This document shows, in pieces, positions 1 through 7,900 of a DNA stretch of 21,612 nt. Location of the stretch: the IMG/VR virus record IMGVR_UViG_3300032677_000188, positions 1 to 21,612 of that record, one strand, 5' to 3'. The notes under the pieces were generated by a model, which saw only the letters and a list, made by a program, of their open reading frames with translations, had not been told where the DNA came from and searched no databases. Origin of the DNA: a virus. Within the stretch, counting starts at the first letter, position 1; each line of letters opens with the position of its first letter. A program made the position numbers and the translations under genes.

Positions 1-1
1 C

Positions 2-856
2 CTCGTAGGGTCACCAGTCGCCACCATCGACCAGGTGCAAGGAGTCAGGTCGGACGATATCACCTTCAAGTGCGGCCTTTACGCGGATTCCTTCCCGCTG
101 CTGATCGCCGCCGCATTGGGCGGGACAGACACGGTGACCGGCGTAGGTCCGTACACCCACGTGATCAAATTGCTGAACTCGGCCAGTACCGGCTCACAAC
201 CCCCTTCGTTCTCCGTCATGCTCTTCGACGGAGCGAACTACTGGACTATGGCCGGATGTCGCCTGGACACCATCGAGATACCCTTCGCATCAGACGGGGT
301 TACCGACGCGACGGTGAAGTTCATCGGCAACCCTGCTACCTCGGCCACGTCGGCGCCCACGGTCTTTGCTACGCCATCGTGGAGTTCGGTCGTCATGATC
401 CCAGGTTGGTCGGTTGCCGTGACGGTGGCGACCGTGTCGCTGGCCTACATCCAGTCAGGTTCGCTGCTTATCTCTCGTGGTACGACCGCCCTGTTCACAG
501 AGGGGACTCAGACCGCGTACGTCAACTTCGCTGGGCCTATCAAAGTAACTGGAAAGATGACCGCCGTCGTTGCGACCCAGTCCGACCCTTGGACCGCCGC
601 ATCACCGGCTCAGGCTCTCACCCGCGACCCCGTGGCGACGGTTCTCACCTTCACGGACACGAACGACACGAACACCCCGACCATTTCGTTCACGATGACC
701 AAGACTCAGTTCATGGAACCGAAGCGCACCCAAGGAAAGCTCTACACGGAAGTAGAGGCCAACTTCGAGGCCGTCTCGAACCCCACGGATGCATCGACTG
801 GATTCTCTCCCATCGCGTCGACGACTATCAACAACACCTCGGCGGCGTACAACTAG
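2..856 (+). CDS. Major tail (tail tube) protein, 5' end missing
   Basis: Probable major tail protein, which polymerises into the tail tube of a siphovirus. The frame is open to the first base of the window, so the true start lies outside; 284 residues are visible. A GTG at 35 is in frame, but the codons before it read sensibly (VGSPVATIDQ), so it is probably internal. The protein is rich in beta-forming Thr/Ser/Val and has no membrane segment. Position supports the call: it is followed at once by a frameshifting tail assembly chaperone and then the tape measure gene, the canonical siphovirus order. The N-terminal part (VRSDDITFKCGLYADSFPLL) resembles phage tail tube proteins from memory; no profile search was possible. 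A structural virion role is quite sure, the exact family less so. Confidence 0.7.
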   Translation, partial: LVGSPVATIDQVQGVRSDDITFKCGLYADSFPLLIAAALGGTDTVTGVGPYTHVIKLLNSASTGSQPPSFSVMLFDGANYWTMAGCRLDTIEIPFASDGVTDATVKFIGNPATSATSAPTVFATPSWSSVVMIPGWSVAVTVATVSLAYIQSGSLLISRGTTALFTEGTQTAYVNFAGPIKVTGKMTAVVATQSDPWTAASPAQALTRDPVATVLTFTDTNDTNTPTISFTMTKTQFMEPKRTQGKLYTEVEANFEAVSNPTDASTGFSPIASTTINNTSAAYN

Positions 857-877
857 ACTTCCTGAGAAAGGAGGACT

Positions 878-1354
878 ATGCAAAACGTCGTACTTTCCAC
901 GGGTCAAATCGCCGTCCTGCGTTCCGTTGACGAACTCACTGAGGGCCAGAGCCGTAAGATCGAGATAGCCCGCGCTCGAAGTGGCGCGGTTATACAGAAA
1001 TTCCAAAAGCCCATCTATATCGACGCCAATGGTGAGGACACATTTGATGCCACCCCGTCACCCACTACTCGCGTTGGAGTCCCTACGTCGGCTCTCGACG
1101 AGGTGTCGGACGAGGATTGGGAGAGGATAAACGGGTTTTCCGATGTCCTCATCAATGAAATGACGGTATCCCTCGACGGCTCACCTGTAGTGAACCCGTC
1201 AGAACTCAAGAAGTCGGTATACGGTGCTCTTTCAGACGCCGTCTCGTCGCAATACGCCAGTAAGCAGGTTTCCGTGGATGGACCCGATGAGAAGGTCAAC
1301 CCTTTAGCCGGAGCCGTCGAATCAACCGACTCTTCGTCGGTGAACCCGATCTAG
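878..1354 (+). CDS. Tail assembly chaperone, short form (G-like)
   Basis: 158-residue protein made by normal reading of the chaperone gene. Tail assembly chaperones coat the tape measure protein and recruit tail tube subunits, and are not in the finished virion. The start is well supported by a strong Shine-Dalgarno AAAGGAGG at 867-874, three bases before ATG 878. The call rests on position (between major tail and tape measure genes) and on the slippery heptamer CCCTTTA near its 3' end with a second open frame beyond it. The protein is acidic and soluble-looking, with a Ser/Asp-rich C-terminus after the slip site. Sequence similarity alone would not have identified it. Confidence 0.7.
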   Translation: MQNVVLSTGQIAVLRSVDELTEGQSRKIEIARARSGAVIQKFQKPIYIDANGEDTFDATPSPTTRVGVPTSALDEVSDEDWERINGFSDVLINEMTVSLDGSPVVNPSELKKSVYGALSDAVSSQYASKQVSVDGPDEKVNPLAGAVESTDSSSVNPI

Positions 1355-1494
1355 AAGTTGTGTCGTACTGGCGAGAGTATGACTTTCGCAAACGGTTCGG
1401 CGGCTCTCATCAGGACTTTCTATCGCAACCCGTTGAGGTAACATTGTGGTTGATTGAGATAGATCGGGCGGCGAATGACCAGAATAGAAGTTAG
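878..1494 (+). CDS. Tail assembly chaperone, -1 frameshift fusion (GT-like)
   Basis: Predicted fusion from a -1 ribosomal slip at CCCTTTA (1300-1306), which in frame reads C CCT TTA. After the slip, reading continues from AGC at 1306 to TAG at 1492-1494. This adds 62 residues to the first 143, giving 205 in total. The added domain contains YWREYDFRKRFGG and WLIEID; I recognise this aromatic/basic plus WLxxID pattern as typical of T-domain extensions of actinophage chaperones. That frame is open only from 1291 onward and has no good start of its own, as expected for a frameshift domain. Lambda G/GT is the model: the short form is the majority and the fusion the minority product. The end overlaps the next gene, which starts at 1475. 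Confidence 0.75.
1300..1341 (+). promoter_or_regulatory. Programmed -1 frameshift site (slippery heptamer plus hairpin)
   Basis: CCCTTTA at 1300-1306 fits the X XXY YYZ rule exactly and is in the correct phase of the upstream frame. A perfect 6-bp hairpin (ACCGAC, loop TCTTC, GTCGGT) spans 1325-1341, 18 bases after the heptamer. That is further than the usual 5-9 base spacer, so its contribution is uncertain. An alternative short pairing, GTCG 1316-1319 with CGAC 1327-1330, lies closer. The zero-frame stop is 46 bases downstream. Confidence 0.75.
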
Positions 1495-1930
1495 CGGAAT
1501 CAACAAGTTCGCTGACGAACTCGCGGGGAAGAGGCACGCCGTCGACCGAGCGGCCCGAAACATTGTGACGAAGGGTCGGCTCATCGTCGCCACCAAGGCG
1601 CGAAAGGTCTTTCGCCCGTACCCAGGGGGAAGGAAAATGGCCAAGAGCGGCAACACCTATTACGTCTTCGTCCCCCCGTTCAGTGCCACACCCCCGAAAC
1701 CGACGAATAGGTCGGGACATCTTCAAGAATCCATCGCTGGGGGACCAGTAGTCAGAATGGGGCCAACCGCATGGGCGGGGATGGTTGGAACATCGGAAAC
1801 GTACGCCAGATATGTGGAGTTCGGAACCAAGTTCATGGCCAAAGAGCCTTTCTTGAAGACAGGTCTTCGCAACTCTCGCGGGGACCTTCAGGAACTCGCT
1901 GAAGCCGAGTGGGAAGAGGCGGTTCGCTGA
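1475..1930 (+). CDS. HK97 gp10-like tail completion / neck protein
   Basis: 151-residue protein resembling the HK97 gp10 / minor neck protein family, which joins head-tail connector and tail. The family signature is the C-terminal stretch YARYVEFGTKFMAKEPFL, matching the usual YA-x-YVEFGT-x(n)-M-x-x-x-PFL. The N-terminal half is basic and probably helical. ATG 1475 lies inside the chaperone frameshift extension and lacks a convincing Shine-Dalgarno, so initiation may be coupled to ribosomes completing the fusion product at 1494. Its location is unusual: in most siphoviruses this gene lies upstream of the major tail gene, not between the chaperones and the tape measure. It ends in a TGATG junction with the next gene. 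Confidence 0.75.
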   Translation: MTRIEVSGINKFADELAGKRHAVDRAARNIVTKGRLIVATKARKVFRPYPGGRKMAKSGNTYYVFVPPFSATPPKPTNRSGHLQESIAGGPVVRMGPTAWAGMVGTSETYARYVEFGTKFMAKEPFLKTGLRNSRGDLQELAEAEWEEAVR

Positions 1931-3573
1931 TGGCGTTTGGTTCACTGTCATCCGTTACGGCCACACTGATCGCCGACACCAGGGAATTTTCGGCAAAGAT
2001 CGACGAGGCTCAGGCCAAAATGGAAGGTTTCGGGAAGACCTCCGAGACCGTTGGCCAGAAATTCACCAAGTTTGGCAACATGGCCGCGAATGCCGTCATC
2101 GGCGCGGGCGCGGCGATCGTAGGGTTTTCCGTCGATGAGGCGTTCAAGTTCCAAGAGGCGATGGACAGACTTCAAAACGCGACGGGAATGACGGATAAGC
2201 AGATCAAGGCTCTTGGCCAAACGATAATTCAGGTGTCCGACTTGACTGGTTCCTCTACGGCTGATCTCGCCACCTCTATGGCGAACATAGAGCAGGCGGG
2301 GATACGCGGGGCCAAGGCTACAGAACTCATGACCGTCGCCGCGAAGGCGGCACTCGCTACCAACACCAACGTTGTGGACGTGACTCACGCTCTCGTCGCC
2401 GCCCAGTCCCTTCAGATCGCCAAGGGAGAAGATATCGCCAATCTGACGGGGATACTTGTCGCTGGTTCACATGCCTACGTAGGTGGCCTCGATGCTGAAG
2501 TGTCGATGCTCCAAGGGAAGGTAGGTGTAGCCCTCGCCAACTACCACATCGGGCTGAAGACCTCCATCGAGCTTGGTTCAGTTTTCGCCAAGATTGGACT
2601 CCCCACTCGATCCATAACGTCGTTCATCAATGGGCTGGGGAAACTTGAAGCGCCCATGACCACTCTTTCCACCACATCGAAGGGTGTAACGGAGAAACTA
2701 TCGACCTACTATCTCTCGCTAGAGCACGTGGGACTCAGTCAGGCGAAACTCGCATCTGACTTGCGGGTTGGCAATATCGCGGGGCTTTTGACCCAGATAA
2801 AGGACGCCGCTGCCGCATCGCATCAACCTCTGTCCGAACTGATGAACGTCGTCTTTGGGGCCACCGGAGGGGCCACCGGCTCATTACTCGCCAACTCCTC
2901 AGCGGCGATAAATCAGGTACAAAAGGCTCTCAACGGAGCGGGCGGGAACTCTCTCAACAAAGCGTTCGAGACGGCCTCGGAACAGTTCGGCAACAAACTG
3001 CACATCATAGAGAACAACCTGAAGAACTCCGCCGCGCAGTTCGGTCTCATTCTCATGCCCTACATCTCAGACGCGGCGACGTTCATAGAGAACGCGCTGA
3101 CCAGCCTCGAAAAGCACCCCGTCGAGCGAAAGGCACTCGAAATCGACCTCGGGGTTACGGTGGCCGCAGCGATAGGACTCAAAATAGCCAACGCGCTACA
3201 GTCCGCGACGCAGGTATCCCTTCTCGGCGAGATAGCGGCGAACACCGCCGCTACCGCTGGCGAGGGGGGGGCGAAGGTCGCGTCACTCGGAGCGGCAGAG
3301 ACGGCGGCTGGCGGAGGGGCGTTGCTCGCGGGGGCCAGGGCCGCCGGTGGGATTTTCGGTGCGGCGGCACTCGCGACGTTGGCAACGCAGGAACTCAACA
3401 AAAGCAAGAACGTCCCGTGGTGGGATCCCGCCAAACTTGTGGCGTCTGCCGTAACTGCGGCGGCCCATGCGGCGTCGATAGCCTATGACGACGTTACCGG
3501 GACGGGGAAAAAAGGTACGGCTCGGGGCTCGAAGACCCTGACCATGAACAATAAACTCAGGATCATCAAGTAA
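1930..3573 (+). CDS. Tape measure protein
   Basis: 547-residue tape measure protein, which sets tail length and is ejected ahead of the DNA. The start ATG 1930 overlaps the previous stop (TGATG) and removes seven unlikely residues of a longer GTG-start frame. Features: helical N-terminus with the AxLxADTxxFxxxIxxAQAxM pattern of TP901-like tape measures; a hydrophobic Ala/Gly segment around residues 45-62; a conserved-looking core with repeated T/S/A-rich helices (about 90-330); and a very Ala/Gly-rich region (about 400-520) likely to interact with membrane. It is short for the family; at roughly 1.5 angstrom per residue the tail would be about 80 nm. TAATG couples it to the next gene. Confidence 0.9.
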   Translation: MAFGSLSSVTATLIADTREFSAKIDEAQAKMEGFGKTSETVGQKFTKFGNMAANAVIGAGAAIVGFSVDEAFKFQEAMDRLQNATGMTDKQIKALGQTIIQVSDLTGSSTADLATSMANIEQAGIRGAKATELMTVAAKAALATNTNVVDVTHALVAAQSLQIAKGEDIANLTGILVAGSHAYVGGLDAEVSMLQGKVGVALANYHIGLKTSIELGSVFAKIGLPTRSITSFINGLGKLEAPMTTLSTTSKGVTEKLSTYYLSLEHVGLSQAKLASDLRVGNIAGLLTQIKDAAAASHQPLSELMNVVFGATGGATGSLLANSSAAINQVQKALNGAGGNSLNKAFETASEQFGNKLHIIENNLKNSAAQFGLILMPYISDAATFIENALTSLEKHPVERKALEIDLGVTVAAAIGLKIANALQSATQVSLLGEIAANTAATAGEGGAKVASLGAAETAAGGGALLAGARAAGGIFGAAALATLATQELNKSKNVPWWDPAKLVASAVTAAAHAASIAYDDVTGTGKKGTARGSKTLTMNNKLRIIK

Positions 3574-3809
3574 TGGACCACAACCTAGACGGGAACATCG
3601 TTGTCAACAACGAAATAGAGATAAGTGCCGAGGCCATCGGCCAACTTCTCGTCGCTAACCCCGTGTTCGTCAAGTCAGTCGCCCTCGTGGTGTGGAATGA
3701 ATTGATCCGAATGGGCAGGTCCAAGGGGAATCTCTTCGGGAAGTGGGCGCAGCGTCCCCTACCGTCCGGAGTGGTCAACCAGCCAACAGGAACGAAGAGG
3801 CTGGGATGA
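3573..3809 (+). CDS. Small protein between tape measure and minor tail genes, unknown function
   Basis: 78-residue protein that I do not recognise. Its start ATG 3573 shares a base with the tape measure stop (TAATG) and its end overlaps the next start (ATGA), so it is translated in the tail operon and probably works in tail assembly or is a small virion part. The N-terminal third is acidic; residues about 20-48 form a hydrophobic, helix-prone stretch (AIGQLLVANPVFVKSVALVV) that could be a membrane segment or a buried helix; the C-terminus is basic. Small proteins at this position are common in actinophages but poorly characterised. Confidence 0.6.
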   Translation: MDHNLDGNIVVNNEIEISAEAIGQLLVANPVFVKSVALVVWNELIRMGRSKGNLFGKWAQRPLPSGVVNQPTGTKRLG

Positions 3810-6052
3810 CCCAGATACCCTACCTGCCGGTCTTTGACGTGTACATGGCCTTCAACCCGACCTATTCGGGCGCGACCCTTTTCGCGGCCCCTCAGCAGGC
3901 TCTACCAGCGTCGGGCGCGTCAAATTCCTACTGGACGAACGTCTCTGCGTACCTACGAGACTTCACGACCAACTCGGGGAAGCAACACTACCTCGACAGG
4001 GTGGAGGCAGGAACCCTGAGGGCGACCTTTAACGGCAGAACGGGTTTCTTCTTCAACGGAGCAGCTCCGTCCGGTGGTGTAGACGGGAATGGAACGGGTT
4101 ACGTCATCCAGCCACGACTACCCATCGCCATAACTGCGACGTGGTCGTCTACCACCTACCCCGTGTTCTGGGGAGTGATCGACAACGTCCAAGAGCAGGT
4201 GACCAATCAGGTGGACGTGGACCTCTTGGTGGACGCCAGCGATCTCACGAAGTACCTCTCGCTTTGCTACATGACCCGACAGAGTTTCTGGCCCACCTAC
4301 GCCCAGTCCACCAGCGCGCAGGCGTGGTACCGTATGGGCACACCGTCACTCGCCACGGTCACCAACGCCGTCGGCGGGGGGACAACCGTCACCTACACGG
4401 CTCAGAACACCTTCACGGCAGGTCAGAACGTCACCGTCACCGGACTCGGCACGGGGTCGGGGTCGTCGCTGAATCTCAACAACGTGGTAATAGCCTCGGC
4501 AAGCGCGTCACAGTTCACGGTGACCAATTCCACGGTCGGCCAGTCGTCGGGAACTGGAACAGCCTATCGAACGATAATCACAGATCAGATGGGGGGAACG
4601 TCGGGCAACTATCTGGGGGCAGTGTCGTGGCCCACGTATGGAGCGATGATCTACGATACGAACTCCTGCGTCGATCTGACCAATGGCTCGTCGGCTGCGA
4701 CAGGTCTGGCTAGATTCCCCGCGTTCACCTCTAGTGAGGGAGGGTTGGACTTTTGGGTTTTGGGGCAGAACATAGCCGGTTCAATCATTGCCCAGGGCAT
4801 CAACACGGGGTCGAACTACATTCTTCTGGAATGCACGTCGTCGGGTCTGTACCAGATATCGGTAGCGGGCACCCTCTACACCTCGTCGGTACAGATCAAT
4901 GATGGTTATTGGCACCACGTAGGGATCGTCGACAACGGGTCGGGCACGCTACAGGGTTATGTGGACGGGGCGTTCTTCTCTATAGGCTCTGGAACGCACT
5001 GGACCGCCCCTACCAACCTCGCTATCGGGAACACCAGCCCTCTCCTTGGAGGGCTGAACGCCTACGTCGATGAGGTAGTGGTTTCCAACACGTCGAGCCT
5101 GTCAACTCTTCAGAACGAGATCAAATCACGGTACCGTGCGGGAACCCTCTTGCAACTTGGGTTCCCCGTGACCAGCGCAACGGTTCTTTCCGGTGACCGG
5201 ATCGCTGAAGTGCTGCTTTTGGCGGGATTTGGGAGCATCGTCAACGGAGCCATCGTCCTCCCGTCGAACTTCTACTATATCAACAACGGTAGTGCGTGGG
5301 TCAACGGGACATCGGGAAACGGTTTCGTAGGGTGCGAGCCGTGGTACTGGGACTCACCGATAACCGAATCCACCGCGCTCGATCTCATCGGCCAGATTTG
5401 CGACACCGACATAGGATCATTCGTCCAGTCGCCAAAAGGCACCGTCAACTTCTACAACCAATCGTTCTACGGCACGTGGACGTGGACCGTCTCCACTTCG
5501 TCGGGAACGTGGTCGCCCAATAGTTACTCGCCCGCAAGTGATCACATCTGGACTGACGACGGCTCAGGATACGCATACGACGGTCCTACGTTGCAAGTGA
5601 ACCGAGACGACGCGGATACCTGGACACTCGTCAAAATCACCCCTCAGGCCGGTGTGGACCAAATCTACGAGAACTCCTCGGCTGAAGCGCGATGGGGTCT
5701 CTCTACCCTCACTAAGACCGGAACGATTCCAACGGCCCTGACGTACGCCCTTTCCGCCGCCAACTTCCTCGGTTACCTGTTTAGAAGTCCCCTTCCGAGA
5801 GTGTCCAACGTCGAACTCTGGTCCGAGACCAACAACGGGGCCTACAACACGGCCATAGTAGGGGCGGTTCTGGGGGACGTGGTGGAATTCAAAAGAACCT
5901 CCCCTAACGCCTCTACCGGGGGGACGTACCCTACCCAGATGGGCCGGATAGATCAGAACATGGTCATAGAGGCCAAGTCCCTTGAATTCGTGGCCGACCC
6001 AGGCACCCTACGAGCCTCGTTCACCCTCGACCCGTATCCGGTGAGGTCATAG
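3806..6052 (+). CDS. Minor tail / hub-like protein with inserted LamG-like domain
   Basis: 748-residue minor tail protein, likely part of the tail tip or baseplate hub. ATG 3806 in an ATGA overlap is preferred over GTG 3743, which would overlap the previous gene by 67 bases. Residues about 1-155 look like a phage tail-tip domain, including YLDRVEAGTLRATFNGRTG near 62-80. Residues about 165-440 hold Thr/Gly-rich beta segments and a concanavalin A / LamG-like fold, with WHHVGIVDNGSGTLQGYVDG as the hallmark strand pair and a final YVDEVVVSN strand. The tail domain seems to resume at about 463 (GDRIAEVLLLAGFG) and 525-540 (LDLIGQICDTDIGSF). LamG folds commonly bind carbohydrate, so this may contact the host surface. 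Followed by a TAGTG overlap. Confidence 0.75.
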   Translation: MTQIPYLPVFDVYMAFNPTYSGATLFAAPQQALPASGASNSYWTNVSAYLRDFTTNSGKQHYLDRVEAGTLRATFNGRTGFFFNGAAPSGGVDGNGTGYVIQPRLPIAITATWSSTTYPVFWGVIDNVQEQVTNQVDVDLLVDASDLTKYLSLCYMTRQSFWPTYAQSTSAQAWYRMGTPSLATVTNAVGGGTTVTYTAQNTFTAGQNVTVTGLGTGSGSSLNLNNVVIASASASQFTVTNSTVGQSSGTGTAYRTIITDQMGGTSGNYLGAVSWPTYGAMIYDTNSCVDLTNGSSAATGLARFPAFTSSEGGLDFWVLGQNIAGSIIAQGINTGSNYILLECTSSGLYQISVAGTLYTSSVQINDGYWHHVGIVDNGSGTLQGYVDGAFFSIGSGTHWTAPTNLAIGNTSPLLGGLNAYVDEVVVSNTSSLSTLQNEIKSRYRAGTLLQLGFPVTSATVLSGDRIAEVLLLAGFGSIVNGAIVLPSNFYYINNGSAWVNGTSGNGFVGCEPWYWDSPITESTALDLIGQICDTDIGSFVQSPKGTVNFYNQSFYGTWTWTVSTSSGTWSPNSYSPASDHIWTDDGSGYAYDGPTLQVNRDDADTWTLVKITPQAGVDQIYENSSAEARWGLSTLTKTGTIPTALTYALSAANFLGYLFRSPLPRVSNVELWSETNNGAYNTAIVGAVLGDVVEFKRTSPNASTGGTYPTQMGRIDQNMVIEAKSLEFVADPGTLRASFTLDPYPVRS

Positions 6053-6528
6053 TGCCTAATATCCCGAATACCTCGACCGCTGGGCTTGTCCTCACCTCTC
6101 GGGGAACGGGACTCAATGATTCGGTCTGGTCATCAGTGGGGACCGCGCAGTATTACGACTCACAGACCTATTCGATTTCGGGTCTTTTGGCTGCGTGGAG
6201 CTCGGGAGCCAGTAACTACCTCCCGTCATTCTTTTACGCCGTCCAACCAGGGCAGACAGTGACATTGGCTGGGGTGTGCGGGATGGTTCACGGGGGAACC
6301 TCGATAACCTATTCGGTATACCGTGGAACGGGCGGCGTGGCACTTCCAGGTTCGTCCATCGGCGGACTAACCGGACTTACTGCGTCAACTTCAGTGCCAA
6401 CGTCGCTCACCGCTCCTACCTCGACGGTCACGCTCGGGACATTGGATTACTTCAACATCCAGATAACGGGCATTTCCGGCACCCCTGACGGCGGAACGGT
6501 CACCTTCGTGTTCCAGGTGACGACCTAG
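6052..6528 (+). CDS. Beta-rich virion protein, unknown function
   Basis: 158-residue protein that I do not recognise by family. GTG 6052 overlaps the previous stop (TAGTG), and its own stop overlaps the next GTG in the same way, so it is firmly part of the tail operon. It has no signal peptide or membrane segment. Alternating Thr/Val/Ser strands (VQPGQTVTLAG, SITYSVYRG, YFNIQITG, GTVTFVFQV) suggest one or two beta-sandwich domains of the kind found in tail fibres and receptor-binding subunits. A structural role is inferred from fold type and position only. Confidence 0.6.
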   Translation: MPNIPNTSTAGLVLTSRGTGLNDSVWSSVGTAQYYDSQTYSISGLLAAWSSGASNYLPSFFYAVQPGQTVTLAGVCGMVHGGTSITYSVYRGTGGVALPGSSIGGLTGLTASTSVPTSLTAPTSTVTLGTLDYFNIQITGISGTPDGGTVTFVFQVTT

Positions 6529-7457
6529 TGAGCACCGTCTACGTATCGAACAACGGCAACGGCACCGTCTCTGTGGTCGATACTGGGTCCAACACCATCA
6601 CTGGCACCATCACAGTGGGAAGCAGCCCCAAGGGGATAGCGGTTACCCCTGACGGCTCACAGGTCTGGGTGTGCAACAACGTCTCGGCGGGGTCGGTTTC
6701 GGTAATATCAACCTCGTCAAATACTGTGATCGCCACAATCACGGGAATCTCTTACCCTGCGTCCATATGTTTCACCCGTGACGGTCTGTATGCGTTCGTC
6801 GGCTCAGACACCGTGACCACGATTTACAAAATTTCCGTCTCATCGCGGACGGTGGTCACCTCCACCAACATCGCCAACGCCTACTACGGCATCACCGTCG
6901 ACCCGACCAACACCTACATCTACCCCGTAGTCGGGGGTGCGTATCAGGTAAAAGAGGTTTCCATATCTACCGACACGCTGAATGCCACACGGCCCTCGAC
7001 GCTGCTGGGGGGGTACGCCTACGCGATAGGGACGGACTCAACTGGGGCGAACATCCTCGCCACTGGCCCTGGCGAAAACGTCTACACCATCAACAGATCG
7101 AGCAACACCGTCACCTACACCTACGGGTCCACGGGGATGGGTTCATCTCAGTACGGGTCGGTGTCGAACTCCACGTTCCTCCATTGGTATGTGGTGAATG
7201 ATGGAGTTCTCGCCGATGTCCTGGTAAACTCGCACTCCCTTGCTCCGCACACGTTCGCGAGTGGACACACCACTGGCGGGGTGGCGATAACCAACGACGA
7301 CGCCCACCTCTACGTCGCCGACCAGACCGCCAACTCTCTCATCTATTTGACCGTCAACGCGGTAGTGACCACCACCATCACGGGGTTCTCTACTCCGTGG
7401 GGGGTGGCGATTACCCCCGCTCCCCCTGCGACCATGCAACTAGTGATGCTCACCTAG
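6528..7457 (+). CDS. YVTN-family beta-propeller protein
   Basis: 309-residue protein made almost wholly of YVTN/SMP-type beta-propeller repeats. The first blades are clear: YVSNNGNGTVSVVDTGSNTI, then SPKGIAVTPDGSQVWV, SVSVISTSSNTVIATI, YPASICFTRDGLYAFV, and a late blade with GGVAITNDDAHLYVADQTAN. At about 43 residues per blade the length fits seven blades with little else. GTG 6528 overlaps the preceding stop (TAGTG). There is no signal peptide, unlike many cellular YVTN proteins, which fits a virion component. In this position, among fibre-like genes, it may be a receptor-binding or adhesive tail protein; that role is inference. A 61-base gap follows, with a possible TAAACT -10 element at 7492-7497 but no good -35. 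Confidence 0.8.
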   Translation: MSTVYVSNNGNGTVSVVDTGSNTITGTITVGSSPKGIAVTPDGSQVWVCNNVSAGSVSVISTSSNTVIATITGISYPASICFTRDGLYAFVGSDTVTTIYKISVSSRTVVTSTNIANAYYGITVDPTNTYIYPVVGGAYQVKEVSISTDTLNATRPSTLLGGYAYAIGTDSTGANILATGPGENVYTINRSSNTVTYTYGSTGMGSSQYGSVSNSTFLHWYVVNDGVLADVLVNSHSLAPHTFASGHTTGGVAITNDDAHLYVADQTANSLIYLTVNAVVTTTITGFSTPWGVAITPAPPATMQLVMLT

Positions 7458-7518
7458 AGAAAACGGACACGAAACTGCCGCTGCCGGTCCCTAAACTAAA
7501 GTAGAACAAGGAGAATCA

Positions 7519-7893
7519 ATGGCGCTGACCTACCTAACCAACACGACGGCGAATGCGGCGATAGCGGCTATCGTCCCGTCTGCCACCAACGTCGCCCTCT
7601 CTCTGCACACGGGATCACCAGGGAACACCGGAGCCAACGAAGAGACTGGTACGGGTTACATCTACCAGACGATTCAGTACGGTGCGGCCAGCGCCGGAAT
7701 CGAATTAGGCCCAACCTCGACGGCTTCATTCACCGCGACCGGATGGACGGGGACCCTCGGCTACTTCGGTACGTGGAACTCAGCGCACTCCACCTGGTAC
7801 TGCGGAGGGGCGTTGACATCTTCGCTCACCCCTCCATCGTCGTGCACCGTGATCGTATCAGTTTCGGGAATCTCGATCTCAGTTCAGGGATAG
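7519..7893 (+). CDS. Gp80-like phage tail/virion protein
   Basis: 124-residue protein with the pattern VALSLHTGSPGNTGANEETGTGY near the N-terminus. I recognise this as the hallmark of a widespread actinophage structural family (Gp80-like, LSLHTADPGxTGxNE). The rest is beta-rich, ending in VIVSVSGISISVQG. The start is secure: AAGGAG at 7508-7513 lies five bases before ATG 7519. The function within the virion is not well established; members usually sit among minor tail and fibre genes as here. It opens a small sub-cluster after the only sizeable gap in the tail operon. Confidence 0.7.
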   Translation: MALTYLTNTTANAAIAAIVPSATNVALSLHTGSPGNTGANEETGTGYIYQTIQYGAASAGIELGPTSTASFTATGWTGTLGYFGTWNSAHSTWYCGGALTSSLTPPSSCTVIVSVSGISISVQG

Positions 7894-7900
7894 GACCATC

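Noticed and set aside
1322-1951. Long minus-strand open frame (209 codons) opposite the gp10-like gene
   Set aside because: It lies antisense to a recognisable gene in an all-plus-strand genome, has no Shine-Dalgarno and no family-like sequence.
2722-2731. Other CACGTG-containing sites (for example near 2727, 5471, 8861, 15894) as extra parS copies
   Set aside because: They keep only the 6-base core; flanks do not match TTT...AAA on both sides, and all lie inside coding regions.
7458-7518. Promoter in the 61-base gap before the Gp80-like gene
   Set aside because: A TAAACT box is present, but no -35 at acceptable spacing and no extended -10, so it is not listed as a feature.
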